Source: Azonexaceae bacterium
GTDB taxonomy: Bacteria > Pseudomonadota > Gammaproteobacteria > Burkholderiales > Rhodocyclaceae
Reading direction: 5' to 3'
NCBI GenBank assembly: GCA_009469685.1
Contig: SSTA01000162.1
Span: forward strand, 1-17,209
Length of the DNA stretch: 17,209 nt
Under the pieces are notes generated by a model that worked only from the letters and a program-made list of their open reading frames with translations, had not been told where the DNA came from and did not search any database. Numbering within the stretch: the first letter of the stretch is position 1; each line of letters opens with the position of its first letter. Position numbers and translations under genes: made by a program. This document shows positions 1 through 6,560 of this stretch, piece by piece.

Positions 1-9
1 GAAGAGGGG

Positions 10-1719
10 ATGCCACCACCGCAAAAAGTCCGTCTCGGCGATTTGTTGATTCAGCAGGGGCTGCTTACCGACGAGCAGCTCAAGCTCGCCCTTGATCGTC
101 AGAAAGCCACCGGCCGCAAACTCGGGCGCATTTTCGTCGAAAGCGGCTATGTCACGGAAGAGGGAATTTCCCAGGCGCTGGCCCGGCAGTTGCGCATCCC
201 CTTCCTCGATCTGCGCAATTTCAATCCCAAGCCGGAATTGATCCGCCTGCTCCCCGAGGCCCAGGCCCGTCGCTTCCGGGCGCTGGTTCTCGACAATGCC
301 GAGGGCGAGAGGCTGCTGGTGGGGCTCTCCGACCCCACCGACCTCCAGGCCTACGACGAAATCACCCGGGTGGTGAAGCGCGACATCGACCTCGCCGTGG
401 TCACCGAAACCCAGTTGCTCGGATTGATCGACCGGGTCTATCACCGGGGCGAGCAGATCACCGGCCTGGCCAAGGAACTGACCGCGGAATTGGGCGACGT
501 TCCGGTGGAATTCGGCGACCTGCTGGGACTGACTCCGGGGGCCGAAGACGCTCCGGTGGTCAAGCTCCTCCAGACGGTGTTCGAGGAAGCGATGCGCTTG
601 CGGGCTTCCGACATCCATTTCGAACCCCAGGAAAAAGGGCTGCGCATCCGCTTCCGCATCGACGGCGTGCTCCACGTCCAGACCGAAGCCGATGCCAAGA
701 TCGCCAGCGCCGTGACCCTGCGCCTGAAACTCATCTCGGGCCTCGACATTTCCGAAAAACGCCTGCCCCAGGACGGGCGCTTCAACATCAAGGTTCGCGG
801 CACTCCGGTCGACGTCCGGATTTCCACCCTTCCGGGCCAGTATGGCGAATCGGTGGTGATGCGGCTCCTGAATCAAAACACCGGCCTGCTTTCGCTCGAT
901 CGCATCGGTATGGCACCGCGGGTCCTGGAGCACTTCCGGCACTCCCTCTCCCGGCCCAGTGGCATGGTCCTCGTTACCGGGCCGACCGGCTCTGGCAAGA
1001 CCACCAGCCTTTATGCGGCGCTCAACGAACTCAACAGCACGGAAAAGAAAGTCATCACCGTCGAGGACCCGGTCGAGTACCGATTGCCCGGATTGAATCA
1101 GGTCCAGGTTCACGAAAAGATCGACCTTACTTTCTCCCGGGTCCTGCGTACCGTATTGCGCCAGGATCCGGACATCGTCCTGATCGGCGAAATGCGCGAC
1201 CAGGAAACGGCCGAAATCGGCATGCGGGCGGCCATGACCGGCCACCTGGTTCTGTCGACCCTGCACACCAACGACGCCATCACGACGCCTATCCGCCTCC
1301 TCGACATGGGGGTGCCGCGCTACATGGTTGCCCTCTCGGTCCACATGGTGATGGCCCAGCGGCTGGTGCGGGTGATCTGCGCCAATTGCAAGGAAGCGTA
1401 CACACCGACTCCGGGAGAGCGCGAGTGGCTGCGCTTCGAGCTTGCCGACGGGGTCGATTCCCATGGGTTTCTCCACGGCCGCGGCTGCACCCATTGCAGT
1501 GGCACGGGTTATCAAGGCCGGACGGGCGTGTACGAATTTCTCGAAATGAGCAACGAATTGGTCGAGGCCCTCAACCACGAGGACCCCGGCGTTTTCATGC
1601 AGACCGCCCGCCGCCAGATGGCCGGCGAGACCCTGCGCCGGGATGCCGTGCGGCTGGTCGTGGCCGGAACCACGACGGTCAGCGAGGCCATGCGCATCAG
1701 CAACCAGTTCGAGGATTGA
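10..1719 (+). CDS. mshE: MSHA pilus assembly ATPase MshE (GspE/PilB family) with c-di-GMP-binding-type N-terminal repeat
   Basis: Cytoplasmic hexameric ATPase expected to power MSHA pilus extension. Residues 8-31 and 37-60 form two tandem 24-residue MshEN motifs (first starts RLGDLL and ends in Gln; second starts KLGRIF and ends in Gln) separated by 5 residues, the arrangement known to bind c-di-GMP in Vibrio MshE. The GspE-type ATPase core follows: Walker A GPTGSGKT (324-331, Lys330), Asp box VITVEDPVEY (348-357), Walker B DIVLIGEMRD (388-397) and His box HLVLSTLHTND (412-422). A zinc-binding tetracysteine is present at C457/C460 and C493/C496. At 569 residues it is the usual family length. 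The ATG at 10 is directly preceded by purine-rich GAAGAGGGG and the protein begins as in known MshE, so it looks complete although the upstream region is outside the window. It is followed by mshG. Confidence 0.96.
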   Translation: MPPPQKVRLGDLLIQQGLLTDEQLKLALDRQKATGRKLGRIFVESGYVTEEGISQALARQLRIPFLDLRNFNPKPELIRLLPEAQARRFRALVLDNAEGERLLVGLSDPTDLQAYDEITRVVKRDIDLAVVTETQLLGLIDRVYHRGEQITGLAKELTAELGDVPVEFGDLLGLTPGAEDAPVVKLLQTVFEEAMRLRASDIHFEPQEKGLRIRFRIDGVLHVQTEADAKIASAVTLRLKLISGLDISEKRLPQDGRFNIKVRGTPVDVRISTLPGQYGESVVMRLLNQNTGLLSLDRIGMAPRVLEHFRHSLSRPSGMVLVTGPTGSGKTTSLYAALNELNSTEKKVITVEDPVEYRLPGLNQVQVHEKIDLTFSRVLRTVLRQDPDIVLIGEMRDQETAEIGMRAAMTGHLVLSTLHTNDAITTPIRLLDMGVPRYMVALSVHMVMAQRLVRVICANCKEAYTPTPGEREWLRFELADGVDSHGFLHGRGCTHCSGTGYQGRTGVYEFLEMSNELVEALNHEDPGVFMQTARRQMAGETLRRDAVRLVVAGTTTVSEAMRISNQFED

Positions 1720-1728
1720 GGATAGGTC

Positions 1729-1785
1729 ATGGCCGGCGGCGGTAGTTCTTCCCTGCGGTGGGCTCGATCGGGCCGGGAGACTTAG
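1729..1785 (+). other. 18-codon mini-ORF upstream of mshG (possible coupling/leader peptide, uncertain)
   Basis: A short ATG frame of 18 codons sits in the 69-base gap between mshE and mshG. GAGG lies at 1718-1721, seven bases before its ATG, and its TAG ends three bases before the GTG of mshG, in the same frame as mshG. It may translationally couple mshG to mshE or may be fortuitous. Its product is Gly/Ser/Arg-rich and resembles nothing I know. Confidence 0.2.
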
Positions 1786-1788
1786 ACC

Positions 1789-3006
1789 GTGCCCGCCTAC
1801 GCCTATCGTGGCCGCCGCGGCGGCGAGCCGGTCCAGGGAGTTCTGGAGGGGGCTAGCGCGGGGGCGGTGGCCGAGTTGCTCCAGAACCAGGGCGTCGTCC
1901 CGCTCGATATCGAGGAGACCCGGGCTGGGGGCGGACTCGACCTCAACATCAGCCTCTTCAAGCCCAAGGTCGGGCATCTCGACCTGCTCCTCTTCTCCCG
2001 CCAGATCCATACCCTCCTGAAATCCGGGGTGCCCATCATGCGCGCCCTCAAAGGCTTGCAGGAGTCGGCCATCAACCCGGCCATGCGCGAGGTCATCAAG
2101 GATGTGCGGGAGAGCCTGGAGGCGGGGCGCGAACTCTCGGTTTCCCTGGCGCGTCACCCCAAGGTGTTTTCCCCCTTCTACCTTTCCATGGTGCGGGTCG
2201 GCGAGTCCACCGGGCTCCTCGATGAAGTCTTCCTGCGGCTCTTCGAACACCTGGAATTCGAGCGTTTCATGCGCGAACAGGTGAAGTCGGCGCTGCGCTA
2301 TCCGATGTTCGTCGTCATCGCCATGGCGGCCGCCATCGTCATCATCAACCTCTTCGTGATTCCTGCCTTCGCCAAGGTCTTCAAGGGCTTCGGCGCCGAG
2401 TTGCCGTTGATGACCCGGATGCTGATCGCTTTCTCGGATTTCATGGTCGCCTGGTGGCCGGCCTTGCTCCTCGCCGCGACGGTGGCGTTCGTCGCCTTCC
2501 GCGCCTGGGTGGCGACCGATGCCGGCCGCTACCGCTGGGAGGCCATCGCACTGCGCTTCCCCATCGCAGGCAAGATCCTCCTCAAGGCGGCGCTTGCCCG
2601 TTTCGCCCGCAGCTTCGCCCTCGGCACCCGCAGCGGAGTGCCGGTCATGCAGGCCTTGGCCAATTCGGCGCAGACCGTGGATAACAGCTTTATCGCCCAG
2701 CGCATCGACGGCATGCGGGACAATGTCGAGCGCGGCGAGAGCGTGCTGCGGGCGGGGATCGCCACCGGCATCTTCACCCCGGTGGTACTCCAGATGATCG
2801 CCGTCGGCGAGGAGTCCGGGGCGCTGGACGACATGATGGAGGAAGTCGGCCAGATGTATCAGGCCGAAGTCGAATACGAACTCAAGACCCTGGGCCAGCA
2901 GATCGAGCCCATCCTCATCGTCTGCCTCGGCGTGCTGGTCCTGATCCTCGCCCTGGGCGTCTTCCTGCCCATGTGGGATCTGGGCAAGGCGGCATTCCGG
3001 AAGTAG
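1789..3006 (+). CDS. mshG: MSHA inner-membrane platform protein MshG (GspF/PilC family)
   Basis: Polytopic inner-membrane platform that couples the MshE motor to pilin extraction and polymerisation. It has the family layout of two homologous cytoplasmic T2SSF domains (about 65-170 and 265-370), each with the FxRQI/ALARFARSFA-like start, the LxxGVP(I/V)M segment and the VGExSGxLDxM-like end. Membrane segments lie at about 172-195, 223-242 and 375-398. The start is GTG at 1789 with GGGAGA at 1775-1780. The protein begins MPAYAYRGRRG, matching the family's short 'F/Y-Y-x-G' N-terminus, which supports this start over any upstream one. At 405 residues it is normal length. The next gene begins 7 bases after its stop, so the two are probably cotranscribed. 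Confidence 0.95.
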   Translation: MPAYAYRGRRGGEPVQGVLEGASAGAVAELLQNQGVVPLDIEETRAGGGLDLNISLFKPKVGHLDLLLFSRQIHTLLKSGVPIMRALKGLQESAINPAMREVIKDVRESLEAGRELSVSLARHPKVFSPFYLSMVRVGESTGLLDEVFLRLFEHLEFERFMREQVKSALRYPMFVVIAMAAAIVIINLFVIPAFAKVFKGFGAELPLMTRMLIAFSDFMVAWWPALLLAATVAFVAFRAWVATDAGRYRWEAIALRFPIAGKILLKAALARFARSFALGTRSGVPVMQALANSAQTVDNSFIAQRIDGMRDNVERGESVLRAGIATGIFTPVVLQMIAVGEESGALDDMMEEVGQMYQAEVEYELKTLGQQIEPILIVCLGVLVLILALGVFLPMWDLGKAAFRK

Positions 3007-3013
3007 GCGGGAG

Positions 3014-3526
3014 ATGAATCCATGGCGCCGCCCGCGAGGCTTCACCCTCATCGAACTCATCGTGGTCATTGCCGTGGTCGCGATCCTGGTCGGAGTCGGA
3101 CTCAACCGGCTTACCGGCTACCAGGAGGCCGCCGAAGCCGCGGCGGCCGAAAGCAATCTGAGCAATCTGCGCAGCGCCCTGCACATCCGCTCGGCCGAAC
3201 TGATCGGCAAGAATCGCTGGGACGAGCTTGCGCGTCTGGCGGCGCAAAATCCCTTCGATCTCCTGGAACGGCCTCCGGCGAACTACGGGGGAGCGCTGGC
3301 GGAGGAAGCTGCCGGCGGGTACTGGTATTACGACCGGCGAGACGGTTCCGTGGTGTACAAGGTCCTGCGCGGGGAGGCGTTCCGCGCCGCTGACGGTCGT
3401 CCCGAAATGCGCTTCGCTGTGGTCGGCCGCAATACCGCCGGCCAGGCCGTGAGCGGAGGCGGGGTGGCCTACGTGACCCTTCAGGCCCGGGGCGATTACC
3501 GCTGGCTCGACAGACCAATTCGCTAA
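3014..3526 (+). CDS. Prepilin-like minor pilin in the MshF position
   Basis: A 170-residue protein with a short basic leader and a type IV prepilin processing site, RPRG|FTLIE (cleavage after Gly9; Glu14 becomes mature Glu5), then a hydrophobic helix to about residue 30. The remainder is a small periplasmic domain with an NPFDLLERPPANYGG segment (79-93) and an aromatic GGYWYYDRRDG stretch (101-111). It sits where mshF lies in the Vibrio locus (after mshG, before the pilins), and the 'NP...PxNY...YWYYD...VYxV' pattern resembles what I recall of MshF-type proteins, but I am not certain enough to assign the symbol. The start is ATG 3014, preceded immediately by GCGGGAG. It is probably a minor pilin incorporated at, or priming, the pilus. 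A generic pseudopilin is the alternative. Confidence 0.8.
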   Translation: MNPWRRPRGFTLIELIVVIAVVAILVGVGLNRLTGYQEAAEAAAAESNLSNLRSALHIRSAELIGKNRWDELARLAAQNPFDLLERPPANYGGALAEEAAGGYWYYDRRDGSVVYKVLRGEAFRAADGRPEMRFAVVGRNTAGQAVSGGGVAYVTLQARGDYRWLDRPIR

Positions 3527-3532
3527 AAGGAG
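3525..3532 (+). promoter_or_regulatory. Strong Shine-Dalgarno in front of an in-frame upstream ATG of the first pilin
   Basis: AAAAGGAG lies eight bases before an ATG at 3541 that is in frame with the pilin starting at 3631. It also overlaps the TAA stop of the preceding gene. As a ribosome site it is better than the one before the expected start (GGAGAA, 3619-3624), so it raises a real start-site ambiguity. It may be a remnant or may serve a 30-residue-extended prepilin. Confidence 0.45.
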
Positions 3533-3545
3533 CTGTTTCGATGAC

Positions 3546-3573
3546 TTGTGGAAAATCTGACCTTTGTTATAGT
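3546..3573 (+). promoter_or_regulatory. Candidate sigma-70 promoter for the pilin genes
   Basis: TTGTGG (3546-3551) and TATAGT (3568-3573) are separated by 16 bases in a locally AT-rich 104-base gap of an otherwise GC-rich region. The -10 matches consensus at five of six bases; the -35 is weak. The predicted transcript would start near 3580, leaving about 50 bases before the ATG at 3631. In Vibrio a separate promoter drives the pilin half of the locus, so a promoter here makes sense. This is visual assignment only. Confidence 0.5.
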
Positions 3574-3630
3574 GCTTCAGAATTAGTCTCCCCGTGCCGT
3601 AAACCTCGCACATCCCCTGGAGAAATCACA

Positions 3631-4146
3631 ATGCGCGCGCAGTACCGCGGTTTTACCCTGATCGAACTGATCGTCGTCATCATCATTCTCGGCATTCTGG
3701 CGGCGGTCGCCCTGCCGCGCTTCGTCGATCTCCAGGTCCAGGCGCGCCAGGCCAAGCTCCAGGGCGCGGTGGGCGCGGTGCGCTCGGGGTCGGTGCTCTT
3801 CCACGCCCAGTGCCTTGCCGCCCTGGGCAGCGCGTCGCCCCCCGCCAACTGCAATTCGCTGACCATGGAGGGCGCCACCGTCACCGGAGTCAACCAGTAT
3901 CCCACCGCCGATTCCGCCGGGGTTGTCGTGGTGGCCGGACTCAACGCGGGCGCCCTGGGCAGCGGAGCCGATTACGTTCTCTCCGGTGGGGGAAGCGGGT
4001 CGGGAGCCATCCTGACCATCGCGGTTTCCGCCCCCACCAGCGGTTCCTGCCAATTCACCTATACCGCCGCCACCCTCTCCGGAACCCAGGTCGTCGCCCC
4101 GGTGGTTTCCCTCTCCGGCAGCGGCACCTCGACCAATTGCAACTGA
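3631..4146 (+). CDS. MSHA-type pilin (MshA/MshB-like type IV prepilin)
   Basis: A 171-residue type IVa prepilin with leader MRAQYRG|FTLIE (cleavage after Gly7, Glu12 = mature Glu5), a hydrophobic helix ending in ALPRFVDLQ, and a periplasmic domain with four cysteines (61, 74, 140, 170). The last two could close the pilin D-region loop. The segment after the helix resembles the neighbouring major pilin, so the two are probably paralogues, and the gene occupies the mshB position. I chose the ATG at 3631 (GGAGAA at 3619-3624) because it gives the short leader typical of type IVa pilins. An in-frame ATG at 3541 with a stronger ribosome site would give a 37-residue leader. The Gly/Ser-rich stretch at about 119-125 is flexible. 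Whether it is a minor pilin or a second major pilin cannot be told from sequence. Confidence 0.9.
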   Translation: MRAQYRGFTLIELIVVIIILGILAAVALPRFVDLQVQARQAKLQGAVGAVRSGSVLFHAQCLAALGSASPPANCNSLTMEGATVTGVNQYPTADSAGVVVVAGLNAGALGSGADYVLSGGGSGSGAILTIAVSAPTSGSCQFTYTAATLSGTQVVAPVVSLSGSGTSTNCN

Positions 4147-4178
4147 TACTTGAGCCTTAACTTCGAAAGGACCACACC

Positions 4179-4622
4179 ATGAAAAAACAACGCGGCTTCA
4201 CCCTGGTAGAACTGATCGTCGTCATCGTCATCCTCGGCATCCTGGCGGCCACCGCCCTGCCCAAATTCGTCGATATCAGCTCCGACGCCCGGGCAGGCGT
4301 GATCAAGGGAGTCGAGGCTTCGATGCGCGGCGCCAACACCATGCTGTACGGCAAGGCGGCCGCAACCGGCGTCCAGAACAGCTCCTCGGCGACCATCTCG
4401 GCGACCAGCAGCATCAGCGTCTCCCTCGCCTACGGCTATGCGTCCAGCCGGGCGGAATTGGTCAAGGTCATGGATCTCACGCCGAGTTCAGATTTCAATC
4501 AGACCGGTGAAGATATCCAACATAAGTCTGCCACTGACCCGACCAAGTGTTACGTACGTTATGTGGCAGTGACAGCGCTGGGAGGAGCTCCGGACTACAC
4601 CTCGGACCGGTCCGGCTGCTGA
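4179..4622 (+). CDS. mshA: Probable major MSHA pilin MshA
   Basis: A 147-residue type IVa prepilin with leader MKKQRG|FTLVE (cleavage after Gly6, Glu11 = mature Glu5), a hydrophobic helix and the MshA-type continuation ALPKFVDISSDARAG (26-40). Cys124 and the C-terminal Cys147 would form the terminal disulfide loop. A Ser/Thr/Ala-rich stretch (67-82) is exposed-looking and a plausible O-glycan acceptor. Its clear ribosome site (GAAAGGA, 4165-4171, seven bases before ATG), compact size, reduced GC relative to neighbours and a strong hairpin just downstream all point to the abundantly expressed subunit. It lies 32 bases after the related pilin gene and is probably cotranscribed with it. The major-versus-minor assignment is inference. 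Confidence 0.9.
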   Translation: MKKQRGFTLVELIVVIVILGILAATALPKFVDISSDARAGVIKGVEASMRGANTMLYGKAAATGVQNSSSATISATSSISVSLAYGYASSRAELVKVMDLTPSSDFNQTGEDIQHKSATDPTKCYVRYVAVTALGGAPDYTSDRSGC

Positions 4623-4660
4623 CCGGATTCGCTCCGGGCCTGCGCCGGTAACGCTTCCTG

Positions 4661-4694
4661 TGCAAAGGCCCGGGCGGGTTCCCGGGCCTTTGCA
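4661..4694 (+). terminator. Perfect 14-bp-stem hairpin after mshA (partial terminator or processing/stability element)
   Basis: TGCAAAGGCCCGGG (4661-4674) and CCCGGGCCTTTGCA (4681-4694) are exact reverse complements around a 6-base loop, followed by TCTTTC. The stem is very strong but the T-run is weak. It lies between mshA and mshC, where a leaky terminator or 3'-stabilising structure would raise the major pilin over the minor pilins. Its right arm ends 10 bases before the mshC ATG, so it may also limit mshC translation. Confidence 0.8.
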
Positions 4695-4704
4695 TCTTTC
4701 GGCG

Positions 4705-5166
4705 ATGTCTCGACGTCAACGGGGATTCACTCTCACCGAGCTGCTGGTGACTCTGGTCGTCGCCGGTATCCTGATTGCCGTGGCATTGCCCCGCTGGTTC
4801 GGCGACACCGGTTTCGAGGCCCGCAAGTTCCGCGATGAGACCGAGGCTGCCCTGCGGCTGGCCCAGAAGTCGGCTATCGCCTCGCGTCGCTTCACCTGCG
4901 CCAAATTCACCGCCACCCAGCTCGAAGTGGTCATTGGCCCGAGTGCCGCATCGGGCAGCGGGGCCTGCACCTCGGGAACGGCCCTGGGCCATCCGGCGGG
5001 GGGACAGATTGTCGTTACCCCGGCGACCGGAGTCAGCTACGCGAGCTATCCCGCCACGCTCTATTTCGATGCCGCGGGTCGGCCCGGTGCCGCTGCGTCG
5101 ATCACCGTCGGCGGCTTGGCATCGCTGCCCATCACGGTCGAGGCGGAAACCGGCTATGTCCACTAG
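4705..5166 (+). CDS. mshC: MSHA minor prepilin MshC (GspH-like)
   Basis: A 153-residue prepilin with leader MSRRQRG|FTLTE (cleavage after Gly7, Glu12 = mature Glu5) and a hydrophobic helix ending ALPRWFGDTGFEARKFRDE. The following FRDETEAALRLAQKSAIASRR segment is typical of GspH/MshC minor pilins. It sits in the mshC position, directly after mshA. I chose ATG 4705 because it gives the canonical short leader. A GTG at 4660 would run translation through the hairpin. No good Shine-Dalgarno is visible before 4705, which together with the hairpin suggests low expression. Its 3' end overlaps mshD by 11 bases. It would be part of the minor-pilin complex that primes assembly or sits at the tip. Confidence 0.88.
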   Translation: MSRRQRGFTLTELLVTLVVAGILIAVALPRWFGDTGFEARKFRDETEAALRLAQKSAIASRRFTCAKFTATQLEVVIGPSAASGSGACTSGTALGHPAGGQIVVTPATGVSYASYPATLYFDAAGRPGAAASITVGGLASLPITVEAETGYVH

Positions 5167-5755
5167 GAGGGCCGCGGGTCGCCAGCGTGGGGTGACCCTG
5201 ATCGAGCAGCTGGTTTTCATTATCGTGGTCAGCGTCGGCGTCATCGGTTTGCTTTCGACCCTGGGCCCCGCGCTGCGCTTTTCGGCCGATCCCCAGGTCA
5301 AGAAGCAGCAATTGGCTGTCGCCGAAGCACTGCTCGCCGAAATCCTGCACCAGCCCTTGACCTACTGCGACCCCGACGACGCCAACGCGTCCACGGCCAC
5401 CCTATCGGGGACCAGCCCCACCTGCGCGGGGACCGATCAGGACAATGGCGGCGGCACCTTGGGGCCGGTGCCCGGCGGCGAGACCCGGAGCGGGACGGGA
5501 TCCGGGGCGATGTTCGACAACGTGGCCGATTACGCCGGTTATAACCAGAACCCGGTGACCGACCTCAACGGGGCGAATGCCTTGGCGGGTTTTTCGGTCA
5601 GCGTCGCGGTGACCCGCATCGGGGCGAGCTATAGCTACGCGGGAAATCCCCTGCCTGCCGGGGCCGCCCTCAAGGTCGACGTGACGGTGAGCGGCGGGGC
5701 GACCGAGCCTCTCACCCTGTCCGGCTATCGTTTTCGCTATGCACCCCTGTACTGA
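5156..5755 (+). CDS. mshD: MSHA minor prepilin MshD (GspI/PilV-like)
   Basis: A 199-residue prepilin with leader ending GRQRG|VTLIE (cleavage after Gly12, Glu17 = mature Glu5). Val rather than Phe occupies mature position 1, as in many PilV/GspI-type minor pilins. The helix FIIVVSVGVIGLLSTLGPAL follows, then a region beginning QLAVAEALLAEILHQPLTYC, which fits MshD/PilV proteins. The start ATG 5156 lies inside the end of mshC (11-base overlap), indicating translational coupling. The reading frame is open far upstream, but only this ATG gives a proper leader. The end overlaps mshO by 17 bases. It is assigned MshD by order and N-terminal type. Confidence 0.87.
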   Translation: MSTRRAAGRQRGVTLIEQLVFIIVVSVGVIGLLSTLGPALRFSADPQVKKQQLAVAEALLAEILHQPLTYCDPDDANASTATLSGTSPTCAGTDQDNGGGTLGPVPGGETRSGTGSGAMFDNVADYAGYNQNPVTDLNGANALAGFSVSVAVTRIGASYSYAGNPLPAGAALKVDVTVSGGATEPLTLSGYRFRYAPLY

Positions 5756-6560
5756 CCGGCGTTTTCAGGGCTTCACAATGGTGGAGATGATCGTCTCCAT
5801 CGTCGTGGCGGGCGTCCTCATCGCCCTGGTGGGCATGTTCGGTCGCTGGCAGATCCAGTCCTACTTCGACATCTCCAGCCGGGCGGCCCTGGCCGACGCG
5901 GCGGATACCGCCGTGCGCCGCGTCACCCGTGAAATCCAGACCGCCCTGCCCAACAGCGTACGGGTGAGCGGCAATTATCTGGAATACATCCCGATCAAGG
6001 ATGCGGGCCGTTACCGGGCCGAAAGCGACGGAACCGCCACCGTCTATCCCCTCGATTTCGGCAGCAGCGCCACCGCCACCCGCTTCGACGTGCTGGGGCC
6101 CGCGGTGGCAGTGACCCCCGGCGACCAGATCGTCATCTACAACCTTGGAATTCCGGGAGCCGATGCTTATTCGAGTAGTCCCAACAACCGCCGTACGCCC
6201 AGCGTGACCGGCGCCGCGCTGACCCAGATCGATTCCGCTTCCGCTTTCGTCTTTCCGTTCGCTTCACCGGCCAACCGCTTCCAGGTGGTGGGCAATCCGG
6301 TCACTTTCCAATGCGATCCGACCGCCGGGGTGATCCGCCGTTACTGGAATTACGGCTTCCTCGCCAGCCAGCCGGTGGCGCCTGCCTCGATGACCGCAGG
6401 TTCCAACGCGATACTCGTCGCCAATGCGGCCGCCTGTTCGTTCGCCTACGATCCCGGCGCCGGTCAGCGCAATGGCATCGTCACCGTCCGTCTCACCTTG
6501 TCGGCCAACGACGAGACGGTCAATTTGCTCAACCAGGTCGAGGTGCTCAATACGCCATGA
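5739..6560 (+). CDS. mshO: MSHA minor prepilin MshO (GspJ/PilW-like)
   Basis: A 273-residue minor prepilin with leader MHPCTDRRFQG|FTMVE (cleavage after Gly11, Glu16 = mature Glu5), a hydrophobic helix, then SRAALADAADTAVRRVTREIQTALP, the post-helix segment typical of GspJ/PilW-class proteins. The large periplasmic domain and position between mshD and mshP fit MshO. The ATG at 5739 lies inside the end of mshD (17-base overlap), and its TGA shares bases with the ATG of mshP (ATGA), so mshD-mshO-mshP are translationally coupled. It probably takes part in the pilus-initiating minor pilin complex. Confidence 0.88.
   Translation: MHPCTDRRFQGFTMVEMIVSIVVAGVLIALVGMFGRWQIQSYFDISSRAALADAADTAVRRVTREIQTALPNSVRVSGNYLEYIPIKDAGRYRAESDGTATVYPLDFGSSATATRFDVLGPAVAVTPGDQIVIYNLGIPGADAYSSSPNNRRTPSVTGAALTQIDSASAFVFPFASPANRFQVVGNPVTFQCDPTAGVIRRYWNYGFLASQPVAPASMTAGSNAILVANAAACSFAYDPGAGQRNGIVTVRLTLSANDETVNLLNQVEVLNTP

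Noticed and set aside
4660..4704. GTG at 4660 as the start of mshC
   Set aside because: It would translate the hairpin arms and give a 22-residue leader; ATG 4705 gives the normal 7-residue prepilin leader.
4775..5155. Upstream ATG extension of mshD inside mshC
   Set aside because: Out-of-frame shadow of mshC; the prepilin leader begins only at ATG 5156.
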